8,710 bases of DNA from an uncultured bacterium (GTDB taxonomy: Bacteria; Patescibacteriota; Minisyncoccia; Phycocordibacterales; CAIZIN01), in the NCBI GenBank assembly GCA_903933085.1, contig CAIZIN010000106.1, forward strand, positions 1-8,710. The letters are read 5' to 3'. The translations under genes were made by a program, and so were the position numbers. How positions within the stretch are numbered: position 1 is the first letter of the stretch; every line of letters begins with the position of its first letter. This document shows, in pieces, positions 1-4,598 of this stretch. The notes beneath the pieces were generated by a model. It did not search any database. It saw only the letters and a list, made by a program, of their open reading frames with translations, and was not told the origin of the DNA.

Positions 1-3
1 CAA

Positions 4-82
4 ACCTTTTGGATATAATTTTCGTTTTGCTAAACTCAATTCTATCTCAAAAGCTTTGTGAACGTGATTTAGATCACGTCCA
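4..82. repeat. 79-bp exact repeat, distal copy
   Basis: This 79-bp stretch is identical to 102-180, at an offset of 98 bp; the two copies are separated by 19 bp holding a 5-bp hairpin (TTCCT-TAC-AGGAA). It lies downstream of rplK on the minus strand. It carries a 7-bp palindrome (ACGTGAT-N4-ATCACGT, 62-79) and, read on the minus strand, a weak promoter-like pair TTGAGT-16-TATATC (39 to 12). A perfect TATAAT also exists on the plus strand at 14-19. The copy next to rplK includes the last codons of that gene, so this copy is probably the secondary duplicate. Function is unknown. Confidence 0.95.
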
Positions 83-101
83 TTCCTTACAGGAACAGTA
101 C

Positions 102-180
102 ACCTTTTGGATATAATTTTCGTTTTGCTAAACTCAATTCTATCTCAAAAGCTTTGTGAACGTGATTTAGATCACGTCCA
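102..180. repeat. 79-bp exact repeat, copy overlapping the 3' end of rplK
   Basis: This is the second exact copy of the 79-bp unit. It contains the last four codons of rplK plus the stop codon (TAA at 169-167), so the duplicated unit includes real coding sequence. The stop codon sits in the loop of the ACGTGAT/ATCACGT palindrome at 160-177. The same weak minus-strand promoter-like pair (137 to 110) recurs here. Either a tandem duplication with partial divergence of the spacer or an assembly artefact could explain it; exact identity suggests a recent event. Confidence 0.95.
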
Positions 181-589
181 CACCCATGCTTCGGCAAGTA
201 CCTTCGATGATCTTCATACCAGCTTCGATTGAAGCTGCGTTAAGATCTACCATCTTTTTTTCTGCTATTTCTTTAATCTGAGCCTTTGTTAACTTACCAA
301 CTTTTTTTGTATTTGGTGCACCTGAACCACTTGAAATTCCAAGAGCTTTTTTTATAAGAGCAGAAGCTGGAGATGTCTTTAGAATGAAATCAAAAGATCG
401 GTCCTCGTAAACTGTAATTTCAACAGGCACAATATCACCCATCATTTCAGCTGTTGCCTCATTGAATCGTTTTACGAATTCACCAATATTAACACCAGCT
501 TGACCAAGTGCTGGTCCTACTGGAGGTGCTGGATTCGCCTTTCCTGCAGGAATGACGAGTTTTAGTTTTTTTGTTATTTTTTTTGCCAT
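167..589 (-). CDS. rplK: 50S ribosomal protein L11
   Basis: Ribosomal protein L11 binds 23S rRNA at the GTPase-associated centre together with the L10/L12 stalk and is involved in factor-dependent GTP hydrolysis. The 140-aa product has the usual family length (about 141). The N-terminal domain shows the proline-rich switch [11 protein letters not shown] (residues 20-30) followed by [12 protein letters not shown]. The C-terminal RNA-binding domain shows [17 protein letters not shown] and ends in [13 protein letters not shown] chose ATG at 589 because [11 protein letters not shown] is the usual beginning. The frame stays open upstream to an ATG at 640, but those 17 residues are encoded by a repeated palindromic element and are probably not translated. 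No Shine-Dalgarno is visible. It follows the GIY-YIG ORF, whereas most bacteria place rplK directly after nusG. The 3' end lies inside a duplicated 79-bp unit. Confidence 0.97.
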   Translation of the reverse strand: MAKKITKKLKLVIPAGKANPAPPVGPALGQAGVNIGEFVKRFNEATAEMMGDIVPVEITVYEDRSFDFILKTSPASALIKKALGISSGSGAPNTKKVGKLTKAQIKEIAEKKMVDLNAASIEAGMKIIEGTCRSMGVDVI

Positions 590-590
590 C

Positions 591-662
591 GATAGTTTTT
601 TAACGAGCGAAGCGACTATAAAAAACATCGCCCCGCCCATCTTTTTGTATTTATGGGCGTGG
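591..662 (-). repeat. Two-module palindromic element E1 (leader of rplK)
   Basis: Read on the minus strand, the element starts with an imperfect GC-rich hairpin (CGCCCAT/ATGGGCG, 653-659 with 634-640, continued by further C:G pairs) and continues into an AT-armed hairpin (GTTTTTTA at 595-602 with TAAAAAAC at 619-626) whose loop holds the core TAGTCGCTTCGCTC. The element stops just before the rplK ATG. The same two modules in the same order and spacing precede the GIY-YIG ORF and secF. It could be a mobile REP-like sequence, a shared 5' leader or both. Confidence 0.85.
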
Positions 663-695
663 GTAATGAAAAATTTTCACTAACCAACCCTGTTT

Positions 696-914
696 TTATA
701 AAAGAAGCCTCTTGCGTAACAGTCTCCACGAACCGCCATATTGTTTGAGTTGAAGCTCTCTCTGGCGTGCTAGTTCGTCGGTGAGGTAGGCTTCATAGTA
801 CACCAAATCTGCTTTTTGTCTAGCCCGCTTATGTTGACCTATTCTATGTTTTAAATCAGTAGAATAGCCAATATACGGACCTTCGTTTGTTTTTAATACA
901 TAAACGTAATACAT
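696..914 (-). CDS. Small GIY-YIG nuclease-domain protein (UPF0213/YhbQ-like)
   Basis: This 72-aa protein is a minimal GIY-YIG domain, a fold that cuts DNA with one metal ion. The motifs are visible: YVY (residues 3-5) as the GIY strand, YIG (14-16), Arg24 and His28 in the RxxxH helix, and Glu41 in YYEAY as the metal ligand. The tail (LARQRELQLKQYGG) matches the lysine/arginine-rich end of stand-alone YhbQ-like members. It is slightly shorter than typical 80-90 aa relatives, mainly in the loop before YYEAY. It lies between nusG and rplK, normally adjacent genes, and has element copies on both sides (591-662 and 919-989). Whether it is an active nuclease, a homing-type passenger or a repair protein cannot be told. 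The start at 914 is fixed by MYYVYVLK, the standard N-terminus. Confidence 0.87.
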   Translation of the reverse strand: MYYVYVLKTNEGPYIGYSTDLKHRIGQHKRARQKADLVYYEAYLTDELARQRELQLKQYGGSWRLLRKRLLL

Positions 915-918
915 GATA

Positions 919-989
919 GATTTTTAATGAGCAAAGCGAATATAAAAATCATCACCCCGCCCTTCTGTATTAGCATTTTAGGGCGGGGT
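919..989 (-). repeat. Two-module palindromic element E2 (leader of the GIY-YIG ORF)
   Basis: The GC module is a perfect 10-bp hairpin, ACCCCGCCCT (954-963) with AGGGCGGGGT (980-989), loop 16 nt. The AT module is GATTTTTA (919-926) with TAAAAATC (943-950), loop 16 nt with core TATATTCGCTTTGCTC. The minus-strand end TAAAAATCTATC runs straight into the ATG at 914. The next copy, E3 at 1043-1115, is in opposite orientation, so the pair is arranged AT-GC ... GC-AT. Confidence 0.88.
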
Positions 990-1003
990 TTAAATTTAGT
1001 CAA
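975..1003 (-). promoter_or_regulatory. Candidate sigma-70 promoter for the GIY-YIG ORF and rplK
   Basis: On the minus strand TTGACT (1003-998) and TAAAAT (980-975) are separated by 17 bp. The -10 box overlaps the GC hairpin loop of element E2, so the transcript would begin within the element and carry its AT hairpin as leader. The match is good but the region is AT-rich, so chance cannot be excluded. Confidence 0.45.
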
Positions 1004-1042
1004 ACAACTAAATCCACCATTCTATCCCGCCTTTAAGATTCT

Positions 1043-1115
1043 CTTAATCCCGCCCTTAGATACTTAAAGAAGGGCGGGATTAAGGAATATATAGTCGCTT
1101 TCGCTCCTTATATTC
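1043..1115 (+). repeat. Two-module palindromic element E3 (3' end of nusG)
   Basis: The GC module is a perfect 15-bp inverted repeat, 1043-1057 with 1070-1084 (CTTAATCCCGCCCTT and its complement), loop 12 nt. It is followed by the AT module GAATATA (1085-1091) with TATATTC (1109-1115) around the core TAGTCGCTTTCGCTCC. The right arm contains the nusG stop codon (1110-1108) and the next codon. The order GC then AT on the plus strand is opposite to E2. The long stem could act as an RNA 3'-end structure for nusG, but no T-run follows it on the minus strand. Confidence 0.85.
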
Positions 1116-1653
1116 TCTTAACTTGCAAGAAGTCTAGCTCCACCGGAGTCTCACGACCAAACATTGCAACAAGAACTCGTACTTTACCTCTATTCTCATC
1201 GACTTCATCCACCTTACCTTCCAAGTCTTTAAATGGACCGTCTGCAATAATAACTGAGTCATCTTTTGAAAGGTCAATTTTATGTTTAGGAGTATCTGCA
1301 TTCATTCGTCTGAATAGCTCTTCTACTTCTTTTGGATTCAAAGGCACAGGTACTGTTCCGGCTCCAACAAAACCAGTAACACGAGGCGTGTTTCGAACAG
1401 CATACCAAGAGTCATCTGTTACAATCATCTCAACAAGAACGTAGCCTGGATAAATCTTTTCTTCTTCTTCAATTCGTTTATTACCTTTGATTTTAATTTT
1501 CTTTTCGGTTGGAACGATTACATTAAAAATACGATCCTCCATTCCAAGAGATTCAATACGCTGTTTTAAGTTACGTACAACAGCATTTTCATAACCTGCA
1601 TAAGTATGAAGAGCATACCAATGTTTTTCTCCGGTTATTTGTTGTTTAGCCAT
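1108..1653 (-). CDS. nusG: Transcription termination/antitermination protein NusG
   Basis: NusG binds the RNA polymerase clamp through its NGN domain and modulates pausing, Rho-dependent termination and transcription-translation coupling. The 181 residues match the usual length of about 180. The NGN domain opens with EKHWYALHTYAGYENAVVRNLKQRI (split: EKHWYALHTYAGYE, then NAVVRNLKQRI) and includes YPGYVLVEM and WYAVRNTPRVTGFVG. The C-terminal KOW domain shows GPFKDLEGKVDEVDENRGKV and ends FLQVKRI. It begins 12 nt after the secE stop codon, so the two are co-transcribed, probably from the strong promoter at 1931-1903. No Shine-Dalgarno is seen before the ATG. Its last codons and stop lie inside the arm of palindromic element E3. 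Confidence 0.98.
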   Translation of the reverse strand: MAKQQITGEKHWYALHTYAGYENAVVRNLKQRIESLGMEDRIFNVIVPTEKKIKIKGNKRIEEEEKIYPGYVLVEMIVTDDSWYAVRNTPRVTGFVGAGTVPVPLNPKEVEELFRRMNADTPKHKIDLSKDDSVIIADGPFKDLEGKVDEVDENRGKVRVLVAMFGRETPVELDFLQVKRI

Positions 1654-1665
1654 AGTTGGTTAAAA

Positions 1666-1848
1666 TTAAAGAGTAATAATACTTCCCAAAAGTTTTGAAA
1701 ACGAGAAGTCTGCAAGACCCAAAAAGAAAGCAACAAGCACAGAAATCAGGATAACAAGCATTGTATAAGAAATAGCCTGCTTTTTAGTAGGCCAACTAAC
1801 ATGCTTCATCTCACCCTTTGTATCTTTAATATATTCTATAAGTCCCAT
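1666..1848 (-). CDS. secE: Preprotein translocase subunit SecE
   Basis: SecE clamps SecY in the SecYEG translocon of the inner membrane. This is the short single-span form, 60 aa. A cytoplasmic amphipathic helix (IEYIKDTKGEMKHVSWPTKKQ, here split as IEYIKDTKGEMK and HVSWPTKKQ, with the diagnostic W19-P20) is followed by one membrane segment at about residues 28-45. I chose ATG at 1848. The frame extends to an ATG at 1911, but that codon would lie upstream of the predicted transcription start of the TTGACT/TATAAT promoter, and the extra residues are not SecE-like. It is immediately followed by nusG, as in most bacteria. Confidence 0.94.
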   Translation of the reverse strand: MGLIEYIKDTKGEMKHVSWPTKKQAISYTMLVILISVLVAFFLGLADFSFSKLLGSIITL

Positions 1849-1864
1849 AATGTTTTTTGTTATT

Positions 1865-1884
1865 AAAAAGAGCCCCTTCGGGCC
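1865..1884 (-). terminator. Short GC hairpin with T-run in the secE leader (possible attenuator)
   Basis: Between the secE promoter and start codon the minus strand reads GGCCC-GAAG-GGGCT followed by C and five T. The stem is 4-5 bp, so it is weak as a terminator, but it lies in the 5' untranslated region of about 48 nt where it could attenuate secE-nusG. It may equally be a minor RNA structure. Confidence 0.35.
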
Positions 1885-1902
1885 TTCTGTTATTACCTTA
1901 CC

Positions 1903-1931
1903 ATTATACACCCATTCACAAAATAAGTCAA
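1903..1931 (-). promoter_or_regulatory. Strong sigma-70 promoter for secE-nusG
   Basis: On the minus strand TTGACT (1931-1926) and a perfect TATAAT (1908-1903) are separated by exactly 17 bp. The start of transcription would be near 1896, giving a leader of about 48 nt before secE. The promoter lies just after the secF terminator, which separates the secDF and secE-nusG units. Confidence 0.8.
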
Positions 1932-1940
1932 TTTTGGAGT

Positions 1941-2038
1941 AGAATTAAGAATTAAGAATATAGGCAAAATACAAAGAAAATACCAATCCTTTTGAGGTCG
2001 GTATTTTCTCCTTAATTCCTAATTCTTACTTCTTACTT
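1941..2038. repeat. GAATTAR heptad arms flanking the secF terminator
   Basis: Two heptads (GAATTAA GAATTAA, 1942-1955) plus a partial third lie on one side of the hairpin at 1975-2009, and four degenerate heptads in inverted orientation (CTTAATT CCTAATT CTTACTT CTTACTT, 2011-2038) lie on the other. The architecture is a smaller version of that at 4483-4594. The inner part of the right array runs into the secF gene and provides its stop codon and last two Lys codons. Confidence 0.75.
1975..2009 (-). terminator. Likely intrinsic terminator after secF
   Basis: A perfect 10-bp inverted repeat, AGAAAATACC (1975-1984) with GGTATTTTCT (2000-2009), loop 15 nt, lies 17 nt after the secF stop codon. 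On the minus strand it is followed by TTGTATTTTG, an interrupted T-rich tract. The stem is AT-rich, so efficiency may be moderate, but its position between secF and the secE promoter fits a transcription end. Confidence 0.55.
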
Positions 2039-2928
2039 CCATCCTGATACTTCTGAACTGTAACCAAAAGCGGTGAACCTAAAAATATTGATGAATATGT
2101 TCCTGTTGTAATACCTATAAGAAGAGCCAGTGAAAACATTCTCGTAGCCTCGCCTCCGAATATAAACAAAACAACTAAAGCCAAAAGAGTTGTAAGTGAA
2201 GTGTTAATAGACCGTACAAATGTTTGATTAATACTTTCACCAACAATTTGTTCAAAATCTTTTTTATCTTTAGTTTCTTTTGAGATACGTAGATTTTCTC
2301 GAACTCGGTCAAATACCACAATTGTGTCATGGACTGAGAATCCTAGAACAACAAGAAGTGCCGTAACGAAAAGTGTATCAATTTCAACTCCTTGAAAATG
2401 ACATAAAAATGCAAAAACTCCAGCTGGTACCAACACATCATGTGAAAGTGCAAAAACGGTAATTAGACCATATTTCCATGAAGCAACAGGTTCTGAAACA
2501 TGTCTGAAAGCAAAAGAAACAAAAAGCACAATACATAAAAGCACCAAGAAAATTGAGACGAAAGATTTTCGCACAGCTTCAGCACCAAGGACTGGTCCAA
2601 TCGATGAAAACTGCTTTACTGAGAAACCATCTTCTTTTGAAAGTACATCAACAACACTCTGCCTTTCAGTGTCTGTAATTGAACGTGTCTTAACCAAGTA
2701 ACCATTATTCCCTATTGGACGAACAGATGTATCCAAATTTAGAGGAGCTAGAGAAGCGGAAACTATGTCTTGTGATGGAATATTTTTTGTATATTCTACT
2801 TCGAGTGCTGCACCCCCCTTAAAATCAATACCTGGATTGAGTCCCCAAACAGCGATTGCAGTAATTGAGCCAAGTATAAGTAATGCTGATATTATGTAGA
2901 ATATTTTTCTGTATTTTACGATTAACAT
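2026..2928 (-). CDS. secF: Protein translocase subunit SecF
   Basis: SecF pairs with SecD in the inner membrane and uses the proton motive force to pull exported proteins off the SecYEG channel. At 300 aa it is of normal length. An N-terminal membrane helix (about residues 8-29) is followed by the D1 motif GIDFKGGAALEVEY (33-46), the periplasmic domain, SIGPVLGAEAVRKS (109-122), and five further membrane helices. The conserved turn VHDTIVVFDRVREN (199-212) is present, with His200 where Asn is common (NDTIVVFDR). INQTFVRSINTS precedes the last helices. secD lies directly upstream and both face the same way. The start at 2928 is the first Met and is 4 nt after element E4. The last codons lie in heptamer repeats, so the tail GSKK is probably not conserved. 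Confidence 0.97.
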   Translation of the reverse strand: MLIVKYRKIFYIISALLILGSITAIAVWGLNPGIDFKGGAALEVEYTKNIPSQDIVSASLAPLNLDTSVRPIGNNGYLVKTRSITDTERQSVVDVLSKEDGFSVKQFSSIGPVLGAEAVRKSFVSIFLVLLCIVLFVSFAFRHVSEPVASWKYGLITVFALSHDVLVPAGVFAFLCHFQGVEIDTLFVTALLVVLGFSVHDTIVVFDRVRENLRISKETKDKKDFEQIVGESINQTFVRSINTSLTTLLALVVLFIFGGEATRMFSLALLIGITTGTYSSIFLGSPLLVTVQKYQDGSKK

Positions 2929-2932
2929 GGTA

Positions 2933-2979
2933 GATTTTTAAGGAGTAGTAGCGACTATAAAAATCACCACCCCGCCCTT
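2933..2979 (-). repeat. Two-module palindromic element E4 (leader of secF), GC half-module
   Basis: The AT module is GATTTTTA (2933-2940) with TAAAAATC (2958-2965), loop 17 nt, core TATAGTCGCTACTACTCC. The adjoining GC sequence, AAGGGCGGGGT on the minus strand (2979-2969), has no close partner, but it can pair over 11 bp with the right arm of E5 at 3053-3063 on the opposite strand. The element ends 4 nt before the secF ATG with the string TTAAAAATCTACCATG. Confidence 0.82.
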
Positions 2980-3027
2980 TTATTTAATTAATTAATTTTT
3001 AAATTTTTCTAAAACTTCTTTAGTACC

Positions 3028-3102
3028 ACCCCGCCCTAAAATACCATTACCGAAGGGCGGGGTCAAAGAATATATAGTCACTTTGTTCCTTACATTCTTT
3101 GA
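3028..3102 (+). repeat. Two-module palindromic element E5 (3' end of secD)
   Basis: The GC module ACCCCGCCCT (3028-3037) with AGGGCGGGGT (3054-3063) has a 16-nt loop that, in reverse complement, matches the E2 loop at 12 of 16 positions. It is followed by an AT module with 9-bp arms, TCAAAGAAT (3063-3071) and ATTCTTTGA (3094-3102), around TATAGTCACTTTGTTCC. The element ends 1 nt from the secD stop codon. It is inverted relative to E4, so the secD-secF gap repeats the mirror layout of the nusG-GIY gap. Confidence 0.85.
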
Positions 3103-3103
3103 A

Positions 3104-4432
3104 TTACTTTGAGAACCCTGAACTAAACAAGAATCGACTTATCTTGCTATCTTTCATATTAAGCGTCAAAAGTAATGTACGAGTTGCTGTGATAGCAGTG
3201 AACATACTTGTCAAAACACCAATTCCAAAGATGAGTGCAAAACCTTTTACAACAGAAGAAGAAGCAAAGTAGTAAAGCACAATAGCAGTAATTATACTTG
3301 AAGAGTTTGAATCCCGAATAGATGACCACGCTCTATGGAAACCTTCTCGAATAGCACCCTCAAGATTTTTACCACGCTTTAGTTCTTCTTTTGTTCTTTC
3401 GAAAATAAGAATATTAGCATCTACTGCCATTCCGATAGAAAGAATGAATGCAGCAATACCAGCTGCTGTCAAAGTTACATGAAGAAGTTTAAAAATAACT
3501 AAGTTTAATATTGTATAAAGTGCGAGAGCTATAACCGCTACCAAACCTGGCAATCTGTACCAGAAAAGCAAAAATGTAGCGATAACTATAAAGGCGATTA
3601 GACCTGAAAAGATTCCAGCCTTTAAGACTTTAGCACCTAGGGTCGGCCCAACACTTTGTGTTGAAAGAAGTTCAATAGGAACAGGAAGTGCTCCATAGTT
3701 TAAATCTCTCACGAGCTGTTGCGCAGTTTTTGTAGTAAAGTTACCTGAGATTTGTGCTTTACCATCAGTAATTTCAGATCGAATAACCGGAGTAGTAATT
3801 GGTTGTCCGTCTAAAAATATTGCTAAAACGTTACCAATATTTTCTTTTGTAATTTTTGCAAACAAAGCTTTACCTTCTGCATTGAAAGTTATTCCTACTG
3901 TTGGTTGATTTGTAGTTTGATCAATTTCAACAACTGCACGCTGAAGATACTTTCCATCAAGACCAGTAGAAGCAAAAGCTTCTGATAACAGCATGTTTTC
4001 TGTACTTGTTGCTTTTTTGTAAGCCTCTGTAGCAATACGAAATTCTAATGAAGGAGTTTTTCCAATAAGCTCAACTGCTTGTTTTACATCTGTAACCCCT
4101 GGAAGCTCAACCGCCAGACGGTAATCTGCTCCTTTTTCTCCAAGAGCTCCACCTGTTTCAACCTGCACAGTTGGTTCAGTTACCCCGAAAAGGTTCACCC
4201 TCCTTTCAATAACATCCCGAAGTGATTGCATAGCGTTGTTTACATCACCTCCTGCTATTTTAGACACATCTGCTTTATAAGTAAGGTGTGTACCGCCGTT
4301 TAGGTCGAGGCCTAACTGGAATGGAAATCTATTAAAATATGAGCCAGAAACATTACTCGATGCATAGATGGCATAACCAAGAAAAGCACCGACAATTAAA
4401 AGGAGGGCTGCTCCCATGCGTATTTTTGTCAT
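3104..4432 (-). CDS. secD: Protein translocase subunit SecD
   Basis: SecD is the larger half of the SecDF proton-driven export motor. The 442-aa product has an N-terminal membrane helix (about 7-24), the D1 motif FQLGLDLNGGTHLTY (38-52), a periplasmic P1 region with LRDVIERRVNLFGVTEPTVQ (72-91) and YRLAVELPGV, then QSVGPTLGAKVLKAG (259-273) and five membrane helices with GMAVDANILIFERTKEE (334-350), which carries the conserved acidic residue of the proton path. I chose ATG at 4432. The frame continues to a TTG at 4453, but a TATAAT box occupies 4448-4443 and would place the transcription start after it. With ATG at 4432 the mRNA would be nearly leaderless. secF follows after 175 bp of palindromic DNA, which is unusually long for this pair. 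Confidence 0.97.
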   Translation of the reverse strand: MTKIRMGAALLLIVGAFLGYAIYASSNVSGSYFNRFPFQLGLDLNGGTHLTYKADVSKIAGGDVNNAMQSLRDVIERRVNLFGVTEPTVQVETGGALGEKGADYRLAVELPGVTDVKQAVELIGKTPSLEFRIATEAYKKATSTENMLLSEAFASTGLDGKYLQRAVVEIDQTTNQPTVGITFNAEGKALFAKITKENIGNVLAIFLDGQPITTPVIRSEITDGKAQISGNFTTKTAQQLVRDLNYGALPVPIELLSTQSVGPTLGAKVLKAGIFSGLIAFIVIATFLLFWYRLPGLVAVIALALYTILNLVIFKLLHVTLTAAGIAAFILSIGMAVDANILIFERTKEELKRGKNLEGAIREGFHRAWSSIRDSNSSSIITAIVLYYFASSSVVKGFALIFGIGVLTSMFTAITATRTLLLTLNMKDSKISRFLFSSGFSK

Positions 4433-4442
4433 TATAAAGGCA

Positions 4443-4481
4443 ATTATACGCAAATTTTGTCCTAAGTCAAAAGGACTTAGG
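4443..4481 (-). promoter_or_regulatory. secD promoter with a palindrome over the -35 box
   Basis: On the minus strand TTGACT (4470-4465) and TATAAT (4448-4443) are 16 bp apart. An 8-bp palindrome, CCTAAGTC (4461-4468) and GACTTAGG (4474-4481) with a 5-nt loop, covers the -35 hexamer, so it could be an operator. The -10 box ends 10 nt before the chosen ATG, giving a leader of only a few nucleotides. Confidence 0.65.
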
Positions 4482-4482
4482 C

Positions 4483-4594
4483 AGAATTAAGAATTAGGAA
4501 TTATGAATTAAGAAGAAGGTGCCTCGCCTTTCAGCGAGGCACCTTCTTGTTTTTTGCATCCATTCTTAATTCATAATTCCTAATTCTTAATTCT
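4483..4594. repeat. Nested palindrome: 32-bp inverted GAATTAR arrays around a hairpin
   Basis: The 32-nt arms at 4483-4514 and 4563-4594 are perfect inverted complements. Each consists of four heptads (GAATTAA, GAATTAG, GAATTAT, GAATTAA) plus flanking bases. The 48 nt between them hold a 15-bp GC-rich stem-loop. The outer arm ends 4 nt from the stop codon of the sugar transferase gene. Perfect arm identity implies recent origin, gene conversion or selection for the folded form. Confidence 0.93.
4513..4555 (+). terminator. Textbook intrinsic terminator, T-run on the plus strand
   Basis: The stem AAGAAGGTGCCTCGC (4513-4527) pairs perfectly with 4534-4548 around a 6-nt loop and is followed on the plus strand by G and six T. 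On the minus strand, where the neighbouring genes are read, the stem is followed by CTTAATTCATAATTCC with no T-run. It could still weakly end the sugar transferase transcript, but its best reading is on the strand without an upstream gene. Confidence 0.75.
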
Positions 4595-4598
4595 ATTC

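Noticed and set aside
667..679. TGAAAA-A-TTTTCA palindrome after the GIY-YIG ORF
   Set aside because: Too short and AT-rich to call a terminator or operator; no T-run follows on the minus strand.
1849..1911. Extended SecE N-terminus from ATG 1911
   Set aside because: The codon precedes the predicted transcription start and the added residues are unlike SecE; they cover a leader hairpin.
4433..4453. TTG start extending SecD by seven residues
   Set aside because: The TATAAT box of the secD promoter falls within it, and ATG at 4432 gives a normal basic N-terminus before the first helix.
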